A DNA stretch of 64,000 nt from Sedimentibacter sp. Its GTDB lineage: Bacteria > Bacillota > Clostridia > Tissierellales > Sedimentibacteraceae. Positions 26,884 through 34,680 of the stretch are shown piece by piece. The notes under the pieces were generated by a model, which worked only from the letters and a program-made list of their open reading frames with translations, had not been told where the DNA came from and ran no database searches. The position numbers were made by a program, and so were the translations under genes. Location: positions 62,001 to 126,000 of the forward strand of contig JAHDLA010000011.1 in the NCBI GenBank assembly GCA_018436705.1, in the 5' to 3' direction. Numbering within the stretch: the first letter of the stretch is position 1; every line of letters begins with the position of its first letter.

Positions 26884-27675
26884 TTATATATGTATTTTTT
26901 TTATTTCTTTATGCAGAAGCTTTGCCGCTTCAATATCTGTTTCAGTAATTATCTTAATGCCTTTTTTTCTATGTGTTGGCAAAAATGTTTTAACCTGCTT
27001 TGCAGCTGACATGTCGCTACCGGATTTTCCCTCGTTAATTCCCGATTCTTCCAAATTCCATAAGGATATATGCTTGTTTTCCGCATCAATTATTCCCTGA
27101 ATTGTCATATTCCTCGGTTTATTTGCATCACTAGACACAGTAATCATGCAAGGTGTTTTTACCTTGACAATCATATTTTTATCTTCGCAGGGTTTTACTG
27201 CAGTAATTTCTTCCATATTAGAGCTGAGCTTTATATCTACAGCATTTGTTATCTGCGGTAGTTTTAGGTTTTCAGCAACCTGAGGACCTACATGTCCAGT
27301 TTCTCCTCCCGGCGCTTGACACCCTGTTATTACAATGTCATATGCCCCTGTTTTATCTATGGCTGATGAAAGAACTTTTGACATGGCAAGAGTATCTAAA
27401 TCATTCAGTTTATCATCACATATATGTATAGCATCATCCGCTCCAAGAGCCAGACATTCAAGTAACATCGACTTTGCATTCAAGCAATCGGCTGTTATGG
27501 CTGTAATATGCACATCACCGTATTCATCTTTTATTTTAAGGGCTAATTCCAACGCTTTAGCATCAGTTTTATTTAAAATATAATCAGTCTTATCTGACAT
27601 TAGTTCCTCTGTAAACTTTTTAATATGTTCAATATCAGGAACCAGTTTAACACATACAATAATTTTAAAAGACAT
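26884..27675 (-). CDS. etfB: Electron transfer flavoprotein, beta subunit
   Basis: 263-aa EtfB. KIIVCVKLVPD at the start, then NKTDAKALELALKIKDE and GCQAPGGETGHVGPQVAENLKLPQ (about residues 118-141), the AMP/FAD-side signature. Normally encoded next to EtfA, with which it forms a FAD heterodimer that takes electrons from acyl-CoA dehydrogenases. Here no EtfA gene lies in the window. The two acyl-CoA dehydrogenases of this cluster are the obvious partners. Confidence 0.9.
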   Translation of the reverse strand: MSFKIIVCVKLVPDIEHIKKFTEELMSDKTDYILNKTDAKALELALKIKDEYGDVHITAITADCLNAKSMLLECLALGADDAIHICDDKLNDLDTLAMSKVLSSAIDKTGAYDIVITGCQAPGGETGHVGPQVAENLKLPQITNAVDIKLSSNMEEITAVKPCEDKNMIVKVKTPCMITVSSDANKPRNMTIQGIIDAENKHISLWNLEESGINEGKSGSDMSAAKQVKTFLPTHRKKGIKIITETDIEAAKLLHKEIKKIHI

Positions 27676-27698
27676 ATTTTATCCTCTTATATGCTTTA

Positions 27699-28385
27699 TC
27701 AGTTTCTGCTCATCAGGATTTTTTCATATTCTTTGGACGCATATACATAAGCCGGAATTTTTGATTCCGAATCAAGTATGCTTAGTCCTATTTCTTCCGG
27801 AATTAATAAGCCATTACTAATATTAATGCTGCTTATACTCCCGTATTGAATTTTATGTTTGAATATATCGTTCATGCTTATGTGGGAAATGTACGACATT
27901 ATTCCTCTTATAACACCTGCATGAGTAACAACAAGTATATCTCCCTGGGTTTGATTCAAAATTTTATAGAGACCTGCCATTGCTCTATCTCTGCACATTG
28001 ACATGCTCTCTCCGCCTTCAACTATATATGTTTCAAAATTTTTTCCCCGTTCTTCATACTCCATTGGATATCTCATTTTTATCTCTTCAAATGACAACCC
28101 GTCCCATTTCCCCATATCAATTTCAGAAAAATTATCCACGGTTTTTATTTCATGTTTTTTTCCGGCTATTATTTTGCCGGTTTCCATTGCCCTCATTAAT
28201 GGGCTGGTATATATGCCATCAAATTCAGCATCTTCAAAAAAATATTTAAGATACTTTGCATGTTCTTTTCCTGCATCACTTAAAGCAATATCTATTTTGC
28301 CTATACACATCTTTTTAGAGCTATTTATTACAGGACGACAATGCCTTACCAAGTATATTTTACGTGTATTATGAATTACATTCAT
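27699..28385 (-). CDS. Histidine phosphatase family protein
   Basis: About 228-aa phosphoglycerate-mutase-like phosphatase. The catalytic RHG triad is RHC here (IYLVRHCRPVI, near residue 15), with Glu in TSPLMRAMETGKI and DMGKWDGLSFEEI, and a second His in VVTHAGVIRGIM. The ATG at 28385 is preferred because GGAGA stands 8 bases upstream; a start 18 bases earlier is possible. In the sigma-54 cluster between the CoA-transferase and EtfB; may act on a phosphorylated cofactor intermediate, as CobC-type relatives do, but this is unproven. Confidence 0.83.
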   Translation of the reverse strand: MNVIHNTRKIYLVRHCRPVINSSKKMCIGKIDIALSDAGKEHAKYLKYFFEDAEFDGIYTSPLMRAMETGKIIAGKKHEIKTVDNFSEIDMGKWDGLSFEEIKMRYPMEYEERGKNFETYIVEGGESMSMCRDRAMAGLYKILNQTQGDILVVTHAGVIRGIMSYISHISMNDIFKHKIQYGSISSINISNGLLIPEEIGLSILDSESKIPAYVYASKEYEKILMSRN

Positions 28386-28442
28386 ATAAAAATCTCCATT
28401 CATTATATCGAAAATACAATCTCGCTAACAAATAAAGATGTC

Positions 28443-28471
28443 GGAAAACCGATGTTAATAAACGGTTTTCC
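28443..28471 (-). other. Hairpin inside the sigma-54 operon
   Basis: GGAAAACCG / CGGTTTTCC, perfect 9-base arms in the 112-base gap after the CoA-transferase gene. No clean T-run, so more likely an mRNA end-stabilising or attenuating element than a full terminator. Confidence 0.55.
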
Positions 28472-28497
28472 AACTATTTGAGAGAGTTGAGAGCAAA

Positions 28498-30099
28498 TTA
28501 TTTATTGTTTTCCATTATTTCTTTTAATTTTCCCCATCTTTCATTGAAGATTTCTTTAGGCATCAGCTTTGGACCGCCTTCTGGTATTATAGGTGTAAAT
28601 TCCATCTGATCAAGAACCTGAGTTTTTAAATCTATTCCAGGTGCAATTTCAGTAAGAATCATACCTTTATCTGTTCTTTCTATAACACATCTTTCAGTAA
28701 TAAATAAAATACGATTACCTTTTTTTAGTGATTGTTCTGCATTAAATGTTAACTGCGGACAGTTTTTAACAAATTTTTTGAATTTACCTTCTTGGTCGAT
28801 AATCATTTTTCCGTCTTCTACTCTGCATTTTATGCCGCCTGCTGTAAATGTTCCTACAAATATTGCATTTTTAGCCGTTGCAGCAATGTTTGCGAAACCA
28901 CCGACACCCATTATCTTACCATTGAGAAGACTTGTATTTACATTACCGTCCTTGTCAACTTCGCTTAGTCCAAATACGCCAAAATCAAGTCCTCCTCCAT
29001 CAAAGAAACTGAAATGGTCTCCTTGATCACAGGAAGCTTCAATATTCCAGTGAGCGCCAAAGTCATTGCCGCCTCCAGGAACTCCGCCTATACTTCCGGA
29101 TTCTGAAATCATTGTAATTTCATCTGCACAGCCTTCTTCAGACATAACATTTCCAGTATATGTTGGGGTACCAATGCCAAAATTACATTTATATCCTGGT
29201 TTTATTTCCATAGTCAGTCTTCTTAACATAACTTTTTTCTCGTTAAGAGGCATTGATTCCATGCTTCCTTCAATCGGAACTCTTATTTCTCCGGTAAATG
29301 CCCTGTTGTAGAAAGTTCCCTGGGTCTGCATTATTTCTTCCGGATGCTCAGCAACAACTATGTAATCCACATATATACTTGGAACTTTTACAAGCTTTGG
29401 ATTTAATGATCCTGCTTTTGCCAGTGATTCCACCTGTACTATTACTATTCCTCCTGATGCTTTGGCAGCCTGTGCTACAGACAACATTTCCAAATTAAGA
29501 GCTTCTTTTTCACATGTTATATTGCCGTTTTCATCTGCGGTTGTTCCTCTCATAAATCCTATATCAATAGGAAATGCCTTATAGAATAGATATTCTTCTC
29601 CCATGAAATCTGGGATATATTCTACAAGCTCTTCTCCTTTTTCCTTAGTAATGTCATTAAGTTTTCCGCCATCATATCGCGGATCTATAAATGTTCCCAG
29701 ACCTGTTTTTGATAACAATCCTGGAGCTCCTCTGCCAGCCTCATGATAAAGCTGAATCAGTGTACCAAGAGGAAAATTCCATGCCATAATTTTATTATCT
29801 ACTATTTGTTTAATAACACTTGGAGATGAACCTGCATGAGAAACGACTAATTTTGTCATTAATCCGTCAGCTGCCCAAAGGCATTCTCCTCTTTCTCCTT
29901 TAGGTCCTTTTCCCCAGTTTCCAAGTCCTGCAGCATGTGTATGTGTAATATTTTTAGGATGTCCTGTTTCATCAAACCTCTTTCTTACTGCAAGAGCAAC
30001 TTCTTCAGGCCACCCTGAAAGGCCGAACCCTGCAGTACAGACTGTTGCATTATCCTTAAATAACTCTGCAGCTTCTTTTGCCGTAATTACCTGCGCCAT
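28498..30099 (-). CDS. Acyl-CoA:carboxylate CoA-transferase (fused subunits)
   Basis: 533-aa family I CoA-transferase with alpha and beta halves in one chain, like propionate CoA-transferase and YdiF. Seen: GFGLSGWPEEV (residues 24-34), WNFPLGTLIQLYHE, and ISESGSIGGVPGGG, where Glu333 is the expected catalytic residue forming the CoA thioester. Exchanges CoA between a donor such as acetyl-CoA and the pathway acid without spending ATP. Placed 16 bases after the acyl-CoA synthetase gene, so substrate can be activated in two ways. Confidence 0.9.
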   Translation of the reverse strand: MAQVITAKEAAELFKDNATVCTAGFGLSGWPEEVALAVRKRFDETGHPKNITHTHAAGLGNWGKGPKGERGECLWAADGLMTKLVVSHAGSSPSVIKQIVDNKIMAWNFPLGTLIQLYHEAGRGAPGLLSKTGLGTFIDPRYDGGKLNDITKEKGEELVEYIPDFMGEEYLFYKAFPIDIGFMRGTTADENGNITCEKEALNLEMLSVAQAAKASGGIVIVQVESLAKAGSLNPKLVKVPSIYVDYIVVAEHPEEIMQTQGTFYNRAFTGEIRVPIEGSMESMPLNEKKVMLRRLTMEIKPGYKCNFGIGTPTYTGNVMSEEGCADEITMISESGSIGGVPGGGNDFGAHWNIEASCDQGDHFSFFDGGGLDFGVFGLSEVDKDGNVNTSLLNGKIMGVGGFANIAATAKNAIFVGTFTAGGIKCRVEDGKMIIDQEGKFKKFVKNCPQLTFNAEQSLKKGNRILFITERCVIERTDKGMILTEIAPGIDLKTQVLDQMEFTPIIPEGGPKLMPKEIFNERWGKLKEIMENNK

Positions 30100-30115
30100 T
30101 TTATTAATTCCTCCT

Positions 30116-32032
30116 TTAATTTGTCCAAATCTTTTGAGATTCTTTATATTTTTTTGTTTCCATTGCTATCTTCTTTAAATCCTTTTTCAATACCTTGCCG
30201 GTATCTGATAATGGAAATTCTTTTACAAAAATAATGTATTTCGGAATTTTATTTGTAGCCAGCTTTCCTCTGCAGCAGCTTCTTATATCCTCATCTGTTG
30301 CTTTACTGTTTTCCTTAAGTTTTATAAACGCCGCAATTTCTTCACCTTTTAAAACATCTGGTATACCTACGGCATATGCCTCTGATATATCTGGGCACGT
30401 AACCATAAAATCTTCTATCTCACTTGGACTTATATTTTCTCCGCATCTTATGACAATATCTTTTTTTCTGCCTTTGATACATAAGTATCCATCCTCGTTT
30501 ATACATCCAAGATCACCTGTCCTGAGCCATCCATCACTATTTATGACCTTGCTAGTTTCTTCAGGCAAATTGTAATAACCTTTCATTATATTGTAGCCTT
30601 TAACAAACACTTCTCCTACCAGACTTTCTCCGCTCATATACGAATCTTCATCAGAACTGATTTTCACCTGAACTCCTGGTATTGGCTTGCCAACTGTTCC
30701 CACTGCTGATTCGTCTGTGCTTCTAAATGCACTGACACAGGGTGATGCCTCTGTAAGGCCGTATGATAATATTAAATTTTCAATACCCATAATGTCTTTT
30801 ATTTTTTTAACGGTTTTAGGCGAACAAGAAGCGCCTGCCACAATGCCGGTTCTCAGTGAAGATATGTCGTAATATTCACTTTTCAATTGCTCCATACAAG
30901 AAATAAAGAGTGTCGGCACTCCGGATAATATGGTGCATTTTTCTCTTTCTATCAACGAAAGGGCTATGCAGGTCTTAAACCTGTTTACCATTACCATAGA
31001 AGTTCCGCTTATAACTCCGGCCATAACACACGCAATACTTCCAAAACAGTGAAACAGAGGAGCCTGCACACACATTACATCTTCTTCAGTTAGCTTCATC
31101 AAACATGCCATAGAATTAGCATTTTCAATTATATTTCCGTGGCTTAGCATTACTCCTTTAGGATTTCCTGTGCTCCCGGAGGTATATATAATATGAACTA
31201 CATCATCGATATCAATCTGATTTTGACGCTCATCTAATATTTTATTTTCCACAGAATCCCCTATACTCAGGACATCTGACCATCCATATGTACCTGGATA
31301 TTCGTCGCCGCTTATTACTATGACATTCTTCAGATTTGGAAATGTTGCAGAGTTTAGTTTCCCGGGCTCAGCTTCACATAGCTCTGGGCAAATCTTGTAT
31401 AGAAGCTCTATGTTCTCAGTGCCTTTTGCCCCTACCTGCATTATTAAGGTGTGAGTATTTGACTGTTTAAGCAGTGCCTGCATTCTCAGCTGTTTCTCAT
31501 ATGCATTTAACGGAACGAACACTGCGCCTGCATTGCTTATTCCAAACTGGCTTATTACAACTTCCGGTGAATTGACTGCCCAAACCGCAACGTTATTATT
31601 TTTTTTGACGCCAAGAGAGATAAGCCCTTTAGCCAGACGTCTTGAATCTCTGTATAAGTCATTATACTTTATGCGCCTGCTTCCGGTATTGCTTATTAAT
31701 GCTTCTTTGCCACCATAGCATTGTACCGCCTCACCTAAAAGTTCAGGCACTGTCATATCAATATAACTCCTTATCCTTACCTCCACATACTGGTCCGGCT
31801 CTTCAGGGTTATAAACTCTAGCTACTTCCTCTTTTGAAACCATTTCATACTTTAGAACAATTTTTCTAAATTCCTGTTCAATCCAGGGCATCGGCCATCT
31901 TAAGTCCCAAGATTCAGATAATCTTTCTCCCCTGTAGTTAAAAGTCATTTTTTTCCCTACAAGGCTGCATGGTATGCTGTCAACCTTAAGTACAGTAAAT
32001 ATAATTTTTCTTTTTCTGCTGATTTCTTTCAT
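30116..32032 (-). CDS. Acyl-CoA synthetase (AMP-forming)
   Basis: About 638-aa ATP-dependent acyl-CoA ligase. P-loop-like IYTSGSTGNPKGVMLSHG, then SYGLTEASP, GWLRTGDLG, GRKKDIVIRCGENISPSEIE and the C-terminal LSDTGKVLKKDL carrying the adenylation Lys are all present. About 100 residues precede the usual start of the adenylation domain; I do not recognise this extension. ATG 32032 is preferred, with AAAGGA 9 bases upstream, over a TTG 27 bases earlier that has no ribosome binding site. Probably activates the carboxylic acid brought in by the adjacent MFS carrier. Confidence 0.9.
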   Translation of the reverse strand: MKEISRKRKIIFTVLKVDSIPCSLVGKKMTFNYRGERLSESWDLRWPMPWIEQEFRKIVLKYEMVSKEEVARVYNPEEPDQYVEVRIRSYIDMTVPELLGEAVQCYGGKEALISNTGSRRIKYNDLYRDSRRLAKGLISLGVKKNNNVAVWAVNSPEVVISQFGISNAGAVFVPLNAYEKQLRMQALLKQSNTHTLIMQVGAKGTENIELLYKICPELCEAEPGKLNSATFPNLKNVIVISGDEYPGTYGWSDVLSIGDSVENKILDERQNQIDIDDVVHIIYTSGSTGNPKGVMLSHGNIIENANSMACLMKLTEEDVMCVQAPLFHCFGSIACVMAGVISGTSMVMVNRFKTCIALSLIEREKCTILSGVPTLFISCMEQLKSEYYDISSLRTGIVAGASCSPKTVKKIKDIMGIENLILSYGLTEASPCVSAFRSTDESAVGTVGKPIPGVQVKISSDEDSYMSGESLVGEVFVKGYNIMKGYYNLPEETSKVINSDGWLRTGDLGCINEDGYLCIKGRKKDIVIRCGENISPSEIEDFMVTCPDISEAYAVGIPDVLKGEEIAAFIKLKENSKATDEDIRSCCRGKLATNKIPKYIIFVKEFPLSDTGKVLKKDLKKIAMETKKYKESQKIWTN

Positions 32033-32087
32033 GGCCTCACATCCTTTTAACTGCTTCAAATAATTTTGAAGCTTTATTTATTAATTT

Positions 32088-33323
32088 TTAAGATAAACTT
32101 TCTATTGATTTTCTGCTCATTTTTTTTATAGCATAAGTGATTGCAATACCGCACAAACTCATTATCGCTGCAATAATAAACGCCCTTGTATAATCACCGT
32201 TATTACTTGACTTAATTGTTGCTGCCATAACAGGGCCTATAAAACCGCCCAGTGCAAATCCACTGAACATAATACCGTAATTTACACCATTGTTTTTTGC
32301 GCCAAAGCAGTCTGCTGTAAGAGCTGGGAACACTCCCATAAAACCTCCGAAACAGAATCCAACCATCATAGTTGCTGCAAGGAAAAGAACAAAACCACCA
32401 GATGTCACATTTGTTAATAGGAACATTGCAGCTGCCAGCAGAACATATATTATAGGCAGGGTATTGTACCTTCCTATTTTATCTGATATTGCACCCCAGG
32501 CAATTCGTCCGGCCATGTTTGCTATAGCCACCATGCTTACTGCAAATGCAGCTTCCTCAGCACTTACCTTCACTACTTCCTGAGCTATAGGTGATGCTTG
32601 GCTTATTATCATCAAACCGGACGTAGCCCCTATGGTAAGCATGATAAACAACAAGTAGAATTTTGAATCTGATAGCATTTGGGACCAAGTCTTATCGCTG
32701 CCTGTTACTGCCGATGTTGATGTTATAGCAGGCGGTTCCCATCCTTCAGGTTTATATCCTGCCGGAGCTTTCATTATAAATTGAGAGCCCACCAAAATTA
32801 CTATTAAATATGCTATGCCAAGTGCTCTAAATGTGAATAAAACACCATAACTTGAAATAAGTCCTTGAGATATAGGAGCAAGAAGAACAGGGCCAAACCC
32901 ATATCCTGCAGTTGCCAATCCAGCTACTAAGCCTCTCTTATCCGGGAAAAACTTAACTGTATTAGCTATTGTACACCCATAAACCATTCCCATACCAAAC
33001 CCAGCTACTATGCCATAGCTTACATATATCCAAGGCAATGATTTTGTCAGGCCTGACAAAAATATTCCGCCTCCGAAAAGTATACCTCCGGCAAAGATAA
33101 CCCACTTAGGCCCAAATTTATCTTGAATTTTACCTCCGGTAATCATACATACGGGGCTAATCGCATTTGAAATTGTAAATGTCATTGCTGTAGCCGCAGC
33201 TGTCCATCCAAATGTCTTAATCAAAGGCCCGGCATAAACACTCCATGCATAACCCGAACCTATACACAAATTTATTAACAAACTTGCTCCAAGAACAAAC
33301 CATCTTTTCTTTTTAAGATCCAT
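32088..33323 (-). CDS. MFS transporter, oxalate/formate antiporter (OFA) family
   Basis: About 411-aa, 12-helix major facilitator. The N-terminal RWFVLGASLLINLCIGSGYAWSVYAGPL and QDKFGPKWVIFAGG loop are typical of OFA carriers of small carboxylates. ATG 33323 follows TATGGAGGG; a start 12 bases earlier overlaps that site. Lying just before the acyl-CoA synthetase, it is the likely importer of the pathway's acid, or an antiporter with its product. Confidence 0.9.
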   Translation of the reverse strand: MDLKKKRWFVLGASLLINLCIGSGYAWSVYAGPLIKTFGWTAAATAMTFTISNAISPVCMITGGKIQDKFGPKWVIFAGGILFGGGIFLSGLTKSLPWIYVSYGIVAGFGMGMVYGCTIANTVKFFPDKRGLVAGLATAGYGFGPVLLAPISQGLISSYGVLFTFRALGIAYLIVILVGSQFIMKAPAGYKPEGWEPPAITSTSAVTGSDKTWSQMLSDSKFYLLFIMLTIGATSGLMIISQASPIAQEVVKVSAEEAAFAVSMVAIANMAGRIAWGAISDKIGRYNTLPIIYVLLAAAMFLLTNVTSGGFVLFLAATMMVGFCFGGFMGVFPALTADCFGAKNNGVNYGIMFSGFALGGFIGPVMAATIKSSNNGDYTRAFIIAAIMSLCGIAITYAIKKMSRKSIESLS

Positions 33324-33406
33324 ATTGCCCTCCATAGGATTGTTTTTTATTTAACAATTAAAATTAGAATTATTTGCATAATTATTTATTTTTTTAAATA
33401 TGTTTA

Positions 33407-33622
33407 TTATTTTTCTTCTTTTAAATTACTTTCTACATTAAATTTTTTTAAATCTTCTTCTTCATTAAAATCTTTAAAATCTTCTTCTTCATTAATATCA
33501 TGTTTTTTCATAAGTACTCTTGCACATGACGTTTTACAACTTGAAGGGCATGTTGCACACATATCATTCTGTCCAACAGGTTTAAATCTACTGTAGTTCG
33601 TTTCAACGACAATCTTGCTCAT
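33407..33622 (-). CDS. Small Cys-rich acidic protein, unknown
   Basis: About 71 aa from the ATG with GGAAGGTGAG before it. The N-terminal half has CATCPSSCKTSC (Cys-x2-Cys-x3-Cys-x3-Cys), enough to bind an iron-sulfur cluster or zinc. The C-terminal half is a near-repeat: NEEEDFKDF then NEEEDLKKF, highly acidic. Not a family I recognise. Sits in the sigma-54 operon between the 173-aa protein and the MFS gene, with spacing that leaves no room for its own promoter. Confidence 0.7.
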   Translation of the reverse strand: MSKIVVETNYSRFKPVGQNDMCATCPSSCKTSCARVLMKKHDINEEEDFKDFNEEEDLKKFNVESNLKEEK

Positions 33623-33637
33623 ATGCTCACCTTCCAT

Positions 33638-34159
33638 TCACTCAAGTTCCGGTTCGGAACTGTAATATACCGCCTGCCAGTCTCCAGCCATCTGAGCCGC
33701 ATTTGAGCTGCACAGCTCCTGCAGCGAATTATAATAATATCTGTCACCATTAAAGTACATATTTATCTTATTTAATTCGATAACCCATTTATCTGCTTCA
33801 CGCCATACAAGTGTATCTGACTGTTTTCTAAAAAAACATTTGGCTCCCTTTTTTATTTTTTCACTAAATTCTTCCGCGGTAGGATTAGCTATAAGATCAT
33901 ACACACGGTTAATTTCCATTTCAAAACTTTTTCCGGTGTCCAGTCTTTCAGCATAAAGTTTTTTATAATCAAATCTAAGTCTAAGACTTCTGCCGACAAT
34001 ATCTAACACATGTCCTACAGCTTCAAGGACCTCCACCACCATATCTCCGTCCTTTTTTACAACTCTTCCTTCAATTTCAAACATATCATCTTCAAGATAG
34101 AAATCCATCCTCTTTCCTTCAATGATACTCAGGAGATACTCCTTGTCATTAAGTCTCAT
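33638..34159 (-). CDS. Hypothetical protein, 173 aa
   Basis: Soluble protein without signal or membrane helices and without a domain I recognise. Rich in charged residues; predicted mainly beta in the first half (FEIEGRVVKKDGDMVVEVLEAVG, split by turns), then a helical NPTAEEFSEKIKKGAKCFFRK. Starts 12 bases after the YopX-like gene and ends 15 bases before the Cys-rich protein, so it is expressed with them in the sigma-54 operon. Confidence 0.65.
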   Translation of the reverse strand: MRLNDKEYLLSIIEGKRMDFYLEDDMFEIEGRVVKKDGDMVVEVLEAVGHVLDIVGRSLRLRFDYKKLYAERLDTGKSFEMEINRVYDLIANPTAEEFSEKIKKGAKCFFRKQSDTLVWREADKWVIELNKINMYFNGDRYYYNSLQELCSSNAAQMAGDWQAVYYSSEPELE

Positions 34160-34171
34160 TTTATGTCCCTC

Positions 34172-34576
34172 CTAATATCGATAGTTTGTAAGCTCCGGGT
34201 TTTCGTAAATATTGCCTATAACCTCAATATCAGAGGTTATGTAGTCTCCTCCCATCATTATTCCACCATCTGTTGATAAAAGAATAAATCCTGAAATTTC
34301 TTCACTCCAAATAATTTGACTTATTGAATTTTCAATCTGTACTACATCACCCTCGTAAATTTCATTTTGATTCTTATCGAACCACCCTGTTGATTGCATT
34401 GGAACAAACTGTACGGGTTCTTTCTCTCTAAAATCATAAATTTGCAGGGCTCCGTATGATAAATAGCAATAAATTGTTTTTTTAGTATCATCATGGACAT
34501 CTGGCTGCTCCAGATCCTCCGGCGAATACATTTTTTTCGCTTCATCATCCCAAGCTCTGAATTTAAATTCTCTCAT
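34172..34576 (-). CDS. YopX family protein
   Basis: About 134-aa YopX-type protein. The family hallmark MREFKFRAWDDEAKKMY opens the chain, followed by STGWFDKNQNEIYEGDVVQI in the middle and VIGNIYENPEL at the end. YopX proteins are mostly known from phages and prophages and have no established function. No phage gene is near. ATG 34576 has GGAGAG upstream. Located just after the molybdenum hydroxylase genes, separated by a GC-rich hairpin. Confidence 0.82.
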   Translation of the reverse strand: MREFKFRAWDDEAKKMYSPEDLEQPDVHDDTKKTIYCYLSYGALQIYDFREKEPVQFVPMQSTGWFDKNQNEIYEGDVVQIENSISQIIWSEEISGFILLSTDGGIMMGGDYITSDIEVIGNIYENPELTNYRY

Positions 34577-34631
34577 TACACTCTCCTTTATTAGTATAAG
34601 CATTAACATTTATGATAATATATTTAATATT

Positions 34632-34656
34632 GCGGCAGCAGAATACCCGCTGCCGC
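34632..34656 (-). other. GC-rich hairpin between the Mo-hydroxylase and YopX genes
   Basis: GCGGCAGC / GCTGCCGC, perfect 8-base arms and a 9-base loop in an otherwise AT-rich gap. No T-run follows; it may stabilise the 3' end of the hydroxylase message or lower expression of the downstream genes. Confidence 0.6.
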
Positions 34657-34680
34657 GAAGTGTAAAGCATATAAGCTAAA

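Noticed and set aside
33407..33622. Cys-rich peptide as a SCIFF-type RiPP precursor
   Set aside because: Only four Cys placed mid-chain, an acidic tail instead of a core at the end, and no radical-SAM maturase gene beside it.
34172..34576. Prophage suggested by the YopX-like gene
   Set aside because: No integrase, capsid, tail, lysis or replication gene is nearby, and its neighbours are metabolic.
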